Source: Dermatophilaceae bacterium Soc4.6 (lineage in GTDB: Bacteria > Actinomycetota > Actinomycetes > Actinomycetales > Dermatophilaceae). Taken from it: 64,000 nucleotides of DNA. Each line of letters opens with the position of its first letter. Within the stretch, counting starts at the first letter, position 1. Below the pieces are notes generated by a model. That model saw only the letters and a list, made by a program, of their open reading frames with translations, searched no databases and was not told where the DNA came from. The stretch spans positions 310,001 to 374,000 of the forward strand of contig JAZGVH010000002.1 of the NCBI GenBank assembly GCA_039889245.1, given 5' to 3'. A program made the translations under genes and the position numbers. Of this stretch, positions 8,517 to 17,360 are shown piece by piece.

Positions 8517-9448
8517 ACCGCATCCGCCGGATCGGCGCCGTCATCGGTCTCCTGATCGGCCTCCTCGCCGTGCTGGCGCCCACCGCGGCTGCCGCCAGCC
8601 CGGTCGCGGCCTCCCTCCCGGCCGCCGCCAGCCGCACCGTCTCGCTCGCCCACGCCACCGCCTGGTCGTCGGTAGACGCTCCGGCGCCGGCCACGAAGTC
8701 GGGCGCCACGAGTGGCACCACGAAGAAGAGCACCGCCACCGGACCTTCCGGCCCGGTCGGGCCGAAGGGCTCGACCGCCGACCCCGGCTCGGTCGACGTC
8801 AACCTGAGCGGACTGACCGACAAGCCGGGCACCTCGGTGTCGATCATCCTCGCCACCACCCTGCTGTCCCTGCTGCCGGCGCTGCTGCTCACCTGCACGA
8901 GCTTCACCAAGATCCTCGTGGTGCTCGGTCTGACCCGCAACGCCCTCGGCCTGCAGCAGACACCACCCAACCAGGTCCTCACCGGCCTGGCGCTGTTCCT
9001 CAGCCTGTTCATCATGGGACCGGTGCTGTCCCAGATGAACTCCACCGGACTGCAGCCCTACATGAACGGGACGAAGACGTCGTCGCAGGCGTTCACCGAC
9101 GGCAGCAAGCCGCTCAAGACCTTCATGCTGGCCCACACCGACAGCTCCGAGCTCAAGCTCCTCACCGACGTCGCCAAGCGCCCGCTGCCCAAGAACCCGG
9201 ACGAGGTCGAGCTGACGACGCTGATCCCCGCCTTCGTGCTCAGCGAGCTCAAGCAGGCCTTCACCATCGGCTTCGTCATCTTCATCCCCTTCCTGGTCAT
9301 CGACATCGTGGTCAGCGGGGCCCTCATGGCCCTGGGCATGATGATGATGCCCCCGGTGATGGTGTCGCTGCCCTTCAAGCTGCTGCTCTTCGTGCTGGTG
9401 GACGGCTGGGCCCTGGTCATCAAGTCACTCGTGGCGAGCTACACCTAG
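8513..9448 (+). CDS. fliP: Flagellar export gate protein FliP
   Basis: A 311-residue core subunit of the type III export gate. An N-terminal cleavable signal (about residues 1-30, IGLLIGLLAVLAPTAAAA) and a low-complexity stretch precede the conserved part from residue ~105 (SIILATTLLSLLPALLLTCT, FTKILVVLGLTRNALGLQQT). The C-terminal half has LIPAFVLSELKQAFTIGFVI and LPFKLLLFVLVDGWALVIKS. GTG start at 8513 overlaps the fliO stop. The family match is unambiguous. Confidence 0.96.
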   Translation: MNRIRRIGAVIGLLIGLLAVLAPTAAAASPVAASLPAAASRTVSLAHATAWSSVDAPAPATKSGATSGTTKKSTATGPSGPVGPKGSTADPGSVDVNLSGLTDKPGTSVSIILATTLLSLLPALLLTCTSFTKILVVLGLTRNALGLQQTPPNQVLTGLALFLSLFIMGPVLSQMNSTGLQPYMNGTKTSSQAFTDGSKPLKTFMLAHTDSSELKLLTDVAKRPLPKNPDEVELTTLIPAFVLSELKQAFTIGFVIFIPFLVIDIVVSGALMALGMMMMPPVMVSLPFKLLLFVLVDGWALVIKSLVASYT

Positions 9449-9450
9449 CC

Positions 9451-9720
9451 ATGACCGACGCCACCATCATCGACATCGCGCTGCGCACCATGATGGTGGC
9501 GCTCGAGCTGTCGGCCCCCGTCCTCGCGACCGCCCTCGTGATCGGCTTCGTCGTCTCGGTCTTCCAGTCGATGACGCAGATCCAGGAGTTCACGCTGGCC
9601 TTCGTCCCCAAGGTGATCGGCGTCGGGGTGGCGCTCCTGGTGTGCGGCAACTGGATGCTCCACACGATGATCAGCTTCACGGTGAGCCTCTTCGAGCAGC
9701 TCCCCGCCATGCTGAGGTGA
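9451..9720 (+). CDS. fliQ: Flagellar export gate protein FliQ
   Basis: An 89-residue two-helix export gate subunit. The conserved FliQ signatures are LVIGFVVSVFQSMTQIQEFT and FVPKVIGVGVALLVCGNWML. Length equals the family norm. It starts 2 bases after fliP and is followed by fliR after 6 bases. Confidence 0.95.
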   Translation: MTDATIIDIALRTMMVALELSAPVLATALVIGFVVSVFQSMTQIQEFTLAFVPKVIGVGVALLVCGNWMLHTMISFTVSLFEQLPAMLR

Positions 9721-9726
9721 TGGCCG

Positions 9727-10494
9727 ATGTCACTCACCGTCCCGGGTGACGCCCTCGTCGCCTACCTCCTGGCCTCCATCCGGATCATCGCCTGGCTGTT
9801 CGTGGTCCCCCCCTTCTCGTCGAAGGCCGTCCCCACCACCGCCAAGGTGGTGCTGTCACTCGGGCTGGCCTTCGGCGTGGTGTCGGGCTCCGCTCCGCTC
9901 GCCGCCCCGCAGACCACCCCGGCGCTGGTGGTGTCGGCGCTGACCCAGGTGCTGGTCGGCGCGGCGCTCGGCTTCGTCACCTACGTGCTGCTGGCAGCCG
10001 TGGCCGCCGCGGGCAGCCTCATCGACGTCTTCGGGGGCTTCTCGCTCGCCCAGGCCTACGACCCGCTGGGGCAGAACATGAACACCGTCTTCGGCAAGTT
10101 CCACCAGTGGCTGGCCACCGTGCTGCTCTTCGCGACCAACGGTCACCTGCTGGTCATCGGCGGGCTGCTGCGCACCTTCCACTACCTGCCGGTCGGCCAG
10201 GCCCCGTCCATGCCACAGAACGCCAGCGTCGTCACGACCGCCTTCTCGATGATGTTCGTCTCCGCCGTGCAGATCGCCCTGCCGATGGTCGCCGTCCTCT
10301 TCGTCGCCGATCTCGGGCTCGCCCTCCTGACGAAGGTCGCTCCCCAGCTCAACGCCATCAACGTGATGTTCCCGGCCAAGATCGGGCTGGTCCTGCTCAT
10401 CATCGGCATGTCCTTCCCCGTCCTGCCCAGCGCCGTGCAGCGGCTGAGCACGATGTCCACCCAGGCCATGGCCGCGCTGGTCGGGGCGGGCTGA
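9727..10494 (+). CDS. fliR: Flagellar export gate protein FliR
   Basis: A 255-residue polytopic protein that completes the FliPQR gate. Membrane segments run through the whole length. Family motifs include RIIAWLFVVPPFSSKAVPTT near the N-terminus, GGFSLAQAYDPLGQNMNTVF in the middle and LNAINVMFPAKIGLVLLIIG towards the end. It is separate from FlhB, unlike the fliR-flhB fusions in some clostridia. It ends 3 bases before flhB. Confidence 0.95.
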   Translation: MSLTVPGDALVAYLLASIRIIAWLFVVPPFSSKAVPTTAKVVLSLGLAFGVVSGSAPLAAPQTTPALVVSALTQVLVGAALGFVTYVLLAAVAAAGSLIDVFGGFSLAQAYDPLGQNMNTVFGKFHQWLATVLLFATNGHLLVIGGLLRTFHYLPVGQAPSMPQNASVVTTAFSMMFVSAVQIALPMVAVLFVADLGLALLTKVAPQLNAINVMFPAKIGLVLLIIGMSFPVLPSAVQRLSTMSTQAMAALVGAG

Positions 10495-10497
10495 GCC

Positions 10498-11646
10498 GTG
10501 TCCGGGGAGAAGTCGGAGAAGCCCACCGCCAAGCGCAAGAAGCAGGCCCGCAAGGAGGGCACGGTGGCGCGAACGCCCGACCTCGGGGCGTGGGCGGTGG
10601 TGCTGCTGGTCGGGATGACGCTACCCAGCCTGATGGGTCGCGAGCTGGAGTCGGTCCGCGAGCTCATGGCCGACTGCCTCGGGTTCGCTGCCGACCCGTC
10701 GACCCACGGCGCCAGCATCCTGCTGCACCGAGCCGCCCAGCACGCGTTCACCAGCGTGCTCCTGCTCGGCTCCGGTGTGCTGCTCGTCGGTGTCGGCTCC
10801 GCCGTGGCCCAGGGCGGCTTCTTCGTGTCGACCAAGGCGGTCAAGCCGAGCCTGGCCAAGCTCAACCTGCTCAAGGGGGCCAAGCGGATGTTCGGGCCCC
10901 ACGCCCTGTGGGAAGGCGCCAAGACGCTGCTCAAGAGCTCGCTCGTCGGGCTCCTGGTCTACTCGGCGATCCAGTCGCTGCTGCCCCTGGTGGGCGGCAT
11001 GCTCCCGATCCCCCACGTGGTCGCCACGGTCGCCGACGCCGGTCTGGGGCTGCTGCGCACCGTCGCCCTGGCCGGGCTGGTCCTGGCTGCTGCCGACTAC
11101 GCGATGGCCCGGCGCCGCGTGGGCAAGCAGACCCGGATGAGCAAGGAGGAGGTCAAGACCGAGTACAAGCAGAGCGAAGGGGACCCCATGCTCAAGGGGG
11201 CCATCCGCTCGCGCCAGCTGGCGATGGCCCGCAACCGCATGATGGCCGACATCCCGACCGCCGACGTCGTCCTCGTCAACCCCACCCACATCGCCGTCGC
11301 GCTCAGGTACGACCCGCAGAACGGCGCACCCCTCGTGGTCGCCCGCGGGGCCGGCGCCATCGCCGCGGCCATCCGCGCCAAGGCGATCGAGGCCCGGGTA
11401 CCCCTGGTGCGCGACGTCCCCCTCGCCCGCGCCCTCTACGCCTCCACGCGCGTCGGCCAGGCGATCCCCGCCGAGCTCTTCGCGGCGGTCGCGACCGTGC
11501 TGGCCTTCGTCATCAGCCGCCGCACCCAGGGCCAGCACGGAGGCGAGCACCGCACCCCCCGGCCCGGGGACGAGCTGCCCGCCGTGCTTCCCGCAGGACG
11601 CCGTCGCCCGAAGTCCTCAACCGCGGTCGTCGCCGGCCGATCGTAG
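10498..11646 (+). CDS. flhB: Flagellar export switch protein FlhB
   Basis: A 382-residue substrate-specificity switch of the export apparatus. The Lys-rich start (EKSEKPTAKRKKQARKEGTV) and four membrane segments are followed by a cytoplasmic domain with the self-cleavage site NPTH inside VVLVNPTHIAVALRYDPQNG. The motif is intact, so the normal FliK-FlhB switch should work. The last ~35 residues are a basic, Gly/Pro-rich tail. GTG start 3 bases after fliR. Confidence 0.95.
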   Translation: MSGEKSEKPTAKRKKQARKEGTVARTPDLGAWAVVLLVGMTLPSLMGRELESVRELMADCLGFAADPSTHGASILLHRAAQHAFTSVLLLGSGVLLVGVGSAVAQGGFFVSTKAVKPSLAKLNLLKGAKRMFGPHALWEGAKTLLKSSLVGLLVYSAIQSLLPLVGGMLPIPHVVATVADAGLGLLRTVALAGLVLAAADYAMARRRVGKQTRMSKEEVKTEYKQSEGDPMLKGAIRSRQLAMARNRMMADIPTADVVLVNPTHIAVALRYDPQNGAPLVVARGAGAIAAAIRAKAIEARVPLVRDVPLARALYASTRVGQAIPAELFAAVATVLAFVISRRTQGQHGGEHRTPRPGDELPAVLPAGRRRPKSSTAVVAGRS

Positions 11647-11721
11647 GCCCGAGGCCAGGATGGCATCTCCGGTGCCAGGACGGCCAAGCGCTTCGGCGAG
11701 CAGTGCGAAAGGCAGTCCCCC

Positions 11722-13764
11722 GTGAAACGTGCGACGCAGCTCAGCGTCCCGGTGGCCATCGTGTTCATCGTCATCATGCTGGTGGTGCCCCTGCCGGCGA
11801 TCGTGCTCGACATGCTGATCGCCCTCAACATCACGGTCGGTCTGCTGGTCCTGCTGACGGCCATGTTCGTGCACCGGCCCATCGACTTCGCGGCCTTCCC
11901 CGCGCTGATCCTGGTCCTCACGCTCTTCCGTCTGGCCCTCAACGTCAGCGCCACCCGCTTGGTCCTCCTGGACGGCTACGCCGGCCAGGTCATCGACACC
12001 TTCGGGCACTTCGTGGTGGGTGGCTCGCTCATCGTCGGCCTGATCATCTTCTCCATCCTGCTCGTCATCCAGTTCGTCGTGATCACCAACGGTGCCGGCC
12101 GGGTGGCCGAGGTCGGGGCACGCTTCACGCTCGACGCCATGCCCGGCAAGCAGATGGCCATCGACGCCGACCTCAACTCGGGTCTGATCGACGAGGACAC
12201 CGCCCGCCGGCGCCGGGCCGACGTGCACGCCGAGGCCGACTTCTACGGCGCGATGGACGGGTCGTCGAAGTTCGTCAAGGGTGACGCGATCGCGGCGGTC
12301 GTGATCACCCTGGTCAACCTCATCGGTGGTTTCGCGGTGGGCGTCGCCCAGAAGGGGATGTCCTTCCCCGACGCCATCTCGACCTACAGCCTGCTCTCCG
12401 TCGGCGACGGCCTGGTCTCGCAGGTGCCGGCGCTGCTCCTGTCGGTGGCCACCGGCCTCATCGTCACCCGCTCGACCGGCGACGACGACATGGGCACCGA
12501 CATCCTGCGACAGGTGGGCGCCCAGCAGGTCCCGCTGCGTGTCGCCGGTGGCGCGGCCTTCGCGCTCTGCCTCATCCCGGGACTACCCAAGATCCCCTTC
12601 ATCTTCGCGGGCGGGCTGATGCTGCTGGCCTCGACAAGGGTGCCCACGGACGAGGCCGAGGCCGCCGCTGCGGCGGCGGCCGCCCTCCCGGTGGGACCGG
12701 TGGGTGAGTCACCCGAGGACCTCGTGGAGGAGATGCAGATCGACCCGCTCGGCCTCGACCTCTCCGCCGACATCATCGACCTCGTCGACCCGGCAGTCGG
12801 TGGGGACCTGCTCCAGCGGGTCAAGGCCCTGCGCCGCAAGATCGCCAACGACATCGGCATCCTGGTGCCCCCGATGCGCACGCGCGACGACGTCGACCTG
12901 CCGATGAACACCTACGTCATCAAGCTCTTCGGCATCGAGGTCGCCCGGGGCGAGGCACCCCGAGGGCAGGTGCTCGCCATCGGCGACTACCTCGGCTCCC
13001 TGCCCGGCACCCTCACCCGCGAGCCCGTCTTCGGCCTCGAGGCCAAGTGGATCCCGGCCGACCTGCGCAACCACGCCGAGCTCAGCGGCGCCACGGTCGT
13101 GGACCGCACCTCCGTCATCACCACCCATATCGCCGACATCGTGACGACCCATGCCGCCCGGCTGCTCGGCCGTGAGGACGTGCGGCTGCTCACCGACGTG
13201 GTCAAGCGGTCGCACCCCGTGGTCGTCGAGGAGCTGACCCCGTCCCAGCTGAGCCTCGGTGAGGTGCAGCGGGTGCTGCAGACGCTCCTCGACGAGGGGG
13301 TCTCCATCCGCGACCTGGTGCGCATCTTCGAGGCGATCTCCCTGCGGGCCCAGGTCTCCAAGGACCTCGACGGGCTCGTCGAGAGCGCCCGCGCGGCCCT
13401 CGGGCCGGCCATCGTCGCCACCTACACGTCCGCCGGTGTCGCGCACGTCATCAGCATGGAGCCGCGGCTCGAGCAGCGGATCCTCGAGGGCATGCGTCCC
13501 ACCGACGTCGGGCCCATGCTCGCTCTGGACCCCGACCTCGGCCAGTCGCTGCTCAACCAGCTCACGCAGCTGAGCCACGAGGCCCAGGAGAGCAACATCC
13601 ACCCGGTGCTCGTGTGCGCCCCCCAGATCCGGCCGGCCCTGCGTCGGCTGCTGCGGCCGAGCATCCCCGGCCTGCCCGTGCTCTCCTACCAGGAGCTCAT
13701 CGGGTGCTCCCAGGTGCGCTCCGTCGGTGTGGTCTCGCTCGCTGCGATGGTGCTGACGCCGTGA
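11722..13764 (+). CDS. flhA: Flagellar export protein FlhA
   Basis: A 680-residue export-gate protein with an eight-helix membrane half and a large cytosolic half that docks substrate-chaperone complexes. Conserved FHIPEP-family signatures are visible: FPALILVLTLFRLALNVSAT, GARFTLDAMPGKQMAIDADL and RRRRADVHAEADFYGAMDGS. The cytosolic domain begins near residue 330 and ends with the VLSYQEL region. GTG start 75 bp after flhB. The stop overlaps the next small gene. Confidence 0.96.
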   Translation: MKRATQLSVPVAIVFIVIMLVVPLPAIVLDMLIALNITVGLLVLLTAMFVHRPIDFAAFPALILVLTLFRLALNVSATRLVLLDGYAGQVIDTFGHFVVGGSLIVGLIIFSILLVIQFVVITNGAGRVAEVGARFTLDAMPGKQMAIDADLNSGLIDEDTARRRRADVHAEADFYGAMDGSSKFVKGDAIAAVVITLVNLIGGFAVGVAQKGMSFPDAISTYSLLSVGDGLVSQVPALLLSVATGLIVTRSTGDDDMGTDILRQVGAQQVPLRVAGGAAFALCLIPGLPKIPFIFAGGLMLLASTRVPTDEAEAAAAAAAALPVGPVGESPEDLVEEMQIDPLGLDLSADIIDLVDPAVGGDLLQRVKALRRKIANDIGILVPPMRTRDDVDLPMNTYVIKLFGIEVARGEAPRGQVLAIGDYLGSLPGTLTREPVFGLEAKWIPADLRNHAELSGATVVDRTSVITTHIADIVTTHAARLLGREDVRLLTDVVKRSHPVVVEELTPSQLSLGEVQRVLQTLLDEGVSIRDLVRIFEAISLRAQVSKDLDGLVESARAALGPAIVATYTSAGVAHVISMEPRLEQRILEGMRPTDVGPMLALDPDLGQSLLNQLTQLSHEAQESNIHPVLVCAPQIRPALRRLLRPSIPGLPVLSYQELIGCSQVRSVGVVSLAAMVLTP

Positions 13765-14039
13765 GCCCGTTCTCCCGGCCGGTGCTCGTGCCCAGCCTGG
13801 TGCTGTGCTCGCCGGTCCTGTGGGACGCCTACCAGGGCGTGGTGGCCTGGTCCGACGCCCTCAACCGCTTCCTGCTCGTGCTGGGGGTCTGCTGGGTCGC
13901 GGTCTCGGTCGTGCACGCGCTGGCCTTCTCACCCCCCCGGACCCGCACCCCCGGTCGTGACCCCGATGCCGTCGCCGGCGACGGCGCGACGGACGAGCAC
14001 CGGCCCGGCGCTCCCGGGGGGGCGGCCCGGCTGGGATAG
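13761..14039 (+). CDS. Small membrane protein at the end of the flagellar operon
   Basis: A 92-residue protein starting with a GTG that overlaps the flhA stop by 4 bases, so it is probably translated with flhA. It has a hydrophobic N-terminal region (about residues 7-20) and one strong membrane helix (about residues 34-52, RFLLVLGVCWVAVSVVHALA), then a charged Pro/Arg/Asp-rich tail. No known domain is recognised. Placement suggests a flagellar accessory role; the function is unknown. Confidence 0.6.
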   Translation: MSPFSRPVLVPSLVLCSPVLWDAYQGVVAWSDALNRFLLVLGVCWVAVSVVHALAFSPPRTRTPGRDPDAVAGDGATDEHRPGAPGGAARLG

Positions 14040-14042
14040 TCT
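14037..14042 (+). promoter_or_regulatory. -10 element for the FemA/B-like gene
   Basis: TAGTCT ends 8 bases before the GTG start, with no Shine-Dalgarno sequence between. This spacing fits a leaderless transcript starting at or next to the start codon. It overlaps the stop codon of the preceding gene. Confidence 0.5.
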
Positions 14043-14050
14043 CGACCGCC

Positions 14051-15202
14051 GTGACCTCCCCCGACGACACCGTCCGACCCGGCCCGGTGACCCTGCGGCC
14101 GATCTCGGCCTCTGAGCACCTCACGTTCGTCGACAGCCGCTCGGGCAGCTTCCTGCAGACGCCCGCCTGGGGCCGGCTGAAGGACGACTGGCGCAGCGAG
14201 TCGCTCGGCTGGTTCGCCGACGGGGAGCTGGTCGCGGCGGCGCTCGTGCTCTATCGCAAGGTGCCGAGGCTGGAGCGCTACCTCGCCTACCTGCCGGAGG
14301 GGCCCGTGATGGGCCCGCAGGGCTGGGAGGGGGCGCAGGTCCTCGAGGTCCTCCGCACCCTGCGCGACCACGTCAGGGGACAGGGCGCCTTCACCCTGCG
14401 CATCGGTCCCACCGTCCCCGTGCGCCGGTGGCACGCCGACACGATCAAGGACGCCATCGTCGCCGAGGGCGTGCGCTCCCTGACCGCGGTGCGCCCCGAC
14501 GTCACCCACGACGCCGGGGTCACGCTGCGGGCCCAGCTGGTGCGACTGGGTTTCGAGCACCTCACGGCCGACGACGGCTTTGCGGCCGGGCAGCCCCAGT
14601 TCGTCTTCCAGCTGCCCCTGACCGGGCGCACCGAGGCCGACGTGCAGCGCGGCATGAACCAGCTGTGGCGGCGCAACATCAAGAAGGCGGCCAAGGCGGG
14701 GGTCGTCGTCACCCGCGGCACCGCCGCGGACCTGCCGGCCTTCCACACCGTCTACACCGAGACCGCCCAGCGCGACCACTTCATCCCCCGGCCGCTGCGC
14801 TACTTCGAGCGCATGGTCGAGGTGATGAGCGCCGAGGACGACGACCGCATCCGCCTCTACCTGGCACACCACGAGGGCGACCTCGTGGCCGCCACGACGT
14901 GGGTGCGGGTGGGCCACCACACCTGGTACTCCTACGGGGCCTCGACGTCGGCCAAGCGCGAGGTCCAGGGGTCGACGGCCATCCAGTGGCGCATGATGAG
15001 CGACGCGATCGCCGCCGGGGCCGACGTCTACGACCTGCGTGGCATCACCGACACCATCGCCTCCGACGACCCGCACCTCGGTCTCATCCGCTTCAAGGTG
15101 GGCACCGGTGGCGAGGCGGTCGAATACGTCGGTGAGTGGGACCTGCCGCTACGACCTCTGCTGCACAAGGCCTTCGGCCTCTACATGAAGCGCAGGGGGT
15201 GA
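14051..15202 (+). CDS. FemA/FemB-family peptidoglycan bridge aminoacyltransferase
   Basis: A 383-residue protein of the Fem/MurM family with the two GNAT-like halves expected of lipid II aminoacyltransferases. Seen features: FLQTPAWGRLKDDWRSESLG near the start, LERYLAYLPEGPVMGP, MNQLWRRNIKKAAKAGVVVT, and the C-terminal TWYSYGASTSAKREVQGSTA, YDLRGITDT, LIRFKVGTGGEAVEYVGEWD. The family uses aminoacyl-tRNA to add cross-bridge residues to the peptidoglycan precursor. The amino acid cannot be told from sequence. The next gene, a racemase-like protein, starts 4 bases downstream, so the two are likely co-translated. Confidence 0.85.
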   Translation: MTSPDDTVRPGPVTLRPISASEHLTFVDSRSGSFLQTPAWGRLKDDWRSESLGWFADGELVAAALVLYRKVPRLERYLAYLPEGPVMGPQGWEGAQVLEVLRTLRDHVRGQGAFTLRIGPTVPVRRWHADTIKDAIVAEGVRSLTAVRPDVTHDAGVTLRAQLVRLGFEHLTADDGFAAGQPQFVFQLPLTGRTEADVQRGMNQLWRRNIKKAAKAGVVVTRGTAADLPAFHTVYTETAQRDHFIPRPLRYFERMVEVMSAEDDDRIRLYLAHHEGDLVAATTWVRVGHHTWYSYGASTSAKREVQGSTAIQWRMMSDAIAAGADVYDLRGITDTIASDDPHLGLIRFKVGTGGEAVEYVGEWDLPLRPLLHKAFGLYMKRRG

Positions 15203-15206
15203 GGTC

Positions 15207-16259
15207 GTGAGCCTGGTCCTCCAGGTCGACGGTGACCGCTGGCGCGAGCACCTGCGGCGCACCACCGTGTCCAACCCCGGCCTCGTGCCGGTCATCAAGG
15301 GCAACGGCTACGGCCTCGGGCTGCCTCGGCTCCTGGCCGAGGCGGCCCGTCTGAGCGGCGAGGGCCAGGTGCGCGAGGTCGCCATCGGCTCGTATGCCGA
15401 AGCCCCCCTCGCCCTGTCGGCCCACCCCGGCGACGTGCTGGTGATGGAGCCCTACCGGGCCGCCGTGCCCCCGCTGCCCGGAGCCGCCGAGCTGGCCCTC
15501 GGCGACCCGACCCTGATCCACACCGTCACCACGGCCGACGACGCCCGCCACCTGACCTCCAGGGCCGGGCGGGTGCGCGTCGTCGTCGAGGGGCTGACCT
15601 CGATGAACCGCTTCGGGGTGCGCCTGGACGAGGTCGCCCGGCTGCGCGCCGACCTGGCCGACCTCCCCCTCGACGTCGAGGCGATGACCCTTCACCTGCC
15701 CCTGGGTGAGGGCCACCTCGACGAGGTGAGCCGCTGGGTGGAGGCCGTCGACGAGCCGCGCTGGTTCGTCTCGCACGTCAGCCCGTCCGAGCTGAGCACC
15801 CTGCGGTCGCGCCATCCCGACCGCACCTTCCGCCCTCGCATCGGCACCTCCCTCTGGCTCGGCGACCCCGGTGCCCTCACCGTGCGGGCGCACGTCCTCG
15901 ACGTGCGCCGGGTCGACAAGGGTGACCGGGCCGGCTACCGCCAGCGGGCGCTGCGGGCGGGCACCCTGGTCGTCGTCAGCGGCGGCACCGCCCACGGCAT
16001 CGCGCTCGAGGGCCCGTCGGCGGCCGCGACACCCCGGCAGCGCGCCATCGCGGTGACCGAGGGCGTCATGCAGGCGGCCCACCGGGTGCGCTCACCGTTT
16101 GCGATCGACGGGCGGCCCACCTGGTTCGCCGAGCCCCCCCACATGCAGGTCAGCCTGCTCTCGCTGCCCGCCGACGTCACCCCACCCGCGATCGGCGACC
16201 AGCTGACCGTGCGGGTGCGTCACACCACCCTGCGGGCCGACGCGGTCGACATCACCTGA
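15207..16259 (+). CDS. Alanine racemase-like PLP protein
   Basis: A 350-residue protein with the alanine-racemase fold. The PLP lysine lies in LVPVIKGNGYGLGLPRLLAE, the signature of the N-terminal TIM barrel. GLTSMNRFGVRLDEVARL and the C-terminal RPRIGTSLWLGDPGALTV also fit. The C-terminal half is shorter and more divergent than in true Alr, and the usual catalytic-Tyr motif is not obvious. It may therefore be an amino-acid racemase or epimerase of other specificity, or a PLP-binding relative. The 4-bp gap to the Fem-type gene suggests joint work on peptidoglycan, for instance supplying a D-amino acid; this is inference. Confidence 0.75.
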   Translation: MSLVLQVDGDRWREHLRRTTVSNPGLVPVIKGNGYGLGLPRLLAEAARLSGEGQVREVAIGSYAEAPLALSAHPGDVLVMEPYRAAVPPLPGAAELALGDPTLIHTVTTADDARHLTSRAGRVRVVVEGLTSMNRFGVRLDEVARLRADLADLPLDVEAMTLHLPLGEGHLDEVSRWVEAVDEPRWFVSHVSPSELSTLRSRHPDRTFRPRIGTSLWLGDPGALTVRAHVLDVRRVDKGDRAGYRQRALRAGTLVVVSGGTAHGIALEGPSAAATPRQRAIAVTEGVMQAAHRVRSPFAIDGRPTWFAEPPHMQVSLLSLPADVTPPAIGDQLTVRVRHTTLRADAVDIT

Positions 16260-16274
16260 GCGGGTCACGCGCAC

Positions 16275-16280
16275 TAGGGT
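16275..16280 (+). promoter_or_regulatory. -10 element for the ypfJ-like gene
   Basis: TAGGGT within CACTAGGGTG. The same ten bases occur upstream of gap (minus strand). Start codon 60 bp downstream, with a GAAGAGGG ribosome site. A small perfect hairpin (GGCCTG, ACGG loop, CAGGCC; 16288-16303) lies in the leader. Confidence 0.45.
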
Positions 16281-16339
16281 GATGGCTGGCCTGACGGCAG
16301 GCCGTCCGGGGTGCTCGACGCGCGAAGAGGGTTGACCGC

Positions 16340-17335
16340 ATGTCCTTCAACGAGAACGTCCAGCTCGACACCTCGCAGGTGACCGGGGGTGGCTCCGGTG
16401 GCGGCGGGAGCTTCGGCGGCGGGGGCGGCTTCGGCGGCGGTGGCGGCGGCCGGGGCTCCTTCCCCGGCGGCATCCAGGTCGGTGGCGGCATCGGCGGCAT
16501 CATCGTGCTCATCCTCGCCCTGGTCTTCGGCGGCGGAGCGCTCGGTGGCTCGGGCACCACCGACCCGGGCACGTCCGCGCAGGGACAGGGCAGTGCCCTG
16601 CAGCCGGGGCAGGTGTCGGCCGGCGGGTCGCAGTCCGGCGCCGACTTCGCCCAGTGCCGCACAGGCGCTGACGCAAACCGCAACGACGACTGCCTGGTCA
16701 TCGCCACCGTCAACAGCGTGCAGGCCTACTGGAGCGAGGCACTGCCCACCTACGGCCGCCAGTACCAGCCCGCGAAGACGGTCCTCTACTCCGGCTCGAC
16801 CCGCTCGAAGTGCGGCACCGCCTCCAACCAGGTCGGCCCGTTCTACTGCCCGCTCGACGGGCTGGTCTACATCAACAGCAGCTTCTTCGCCGAGCTGAAG
16901 CAGCGCTTCGGCTCGGACGGCGGCCAGCTGGCCAAGGAGTACGTCATCGCCCACGAGTACGGCCACCGCATCCAGGACATCCTGGGCGTGCTCGGGCGCG
17001 CCCAGCAGGACCCGCAGGGCGCCGAGTCGGGGTCGGTCCGGCTCGAGCTCATGGCCGACTGCCTGGCGGGCACCTGGGTCAACCACGCGACCCAGACCAA
17101 GGACGCGCAGGGCACGACCTTCCTCAAGCCGCTCACCACGGCTGACATCACCTCTGCGCTCTCGGCCGCCTCGGCTGTCGGCGACGACCGCATCCAGCAG
17201 TCGGTGCAGGGCCGGGTGACCCCGGAGACGTGGACCCACGGCTCGAGTGCGGCCCGCCAGAAGTGGTTCCTCGCCGGATACCAGAGCGGCGACCTCAACC
17301 AGTGCAACACGTTCGGGGTCACCAGCGTCGAGTAG
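16340..17335 (+). CDS. ypfJ: YpfJ-family neutral zinc metallopeptidase
   Basis: A 331-residue membrane-anchored protein of the putative neutral zinc metallopeptidase family. A Gly-rich N-terminus (about residues 14-45) precedes one membrane helix (GGIIVLILALVFGGGALGG). The extracytoplasmic domain holds FYCPLDGLVYINSSFFAELK, the zinc motif HEYGH in YVIAHEYGHRIQDILG, and the third ligand region LELMADCLAGTW. Length and motif order are normal for the family. The natural substrate is unknown. It starts at ATG 16340 with GAAGAGGG upstream and ends facing the GAF regulator. Confidence 0.9.
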   Translation: MSFNENVQLDTSQVTGGGSGGGGSFGGGGGFGGGGGGRGSFPGGIQVGGGIGGIIVLILALVFGGGALGGSGTTDPGTSAQGQGSALQPGQVSAGGSQSGADFAQCRTGADANRNDDCLVIATVNSVQAYWSEALPTYGRQYQPAKTVLYSGSTRSKCGTASNQVGPFYCPLDGLVYINSSFFAELKQRFGSDGGQLAKEYVIAHEYGHRIQDILGVLGRAQQDPQGAESGSVRLELMADCLAGTWVNHATQTKDAQGTTFLKPLTTADITSALSAASAVGDDRIQQSVQGRVTPETWTHGSSAARQKWFLAGYQSGDLNQCNTFGVTSVE

Positions 17336-17360
17336 GCCCGAGTGCGCGGGCGCCTGGCCC

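Noticed and set aside
10107-12284. A 725-codon open frame on + across fliR, flhB and flhA
   Set aside because: It is a shifted-frame shadow of three clear flagellar genes and has Arg/Pro/Gly-rich nonsense composition typical of GC-rich DNA.
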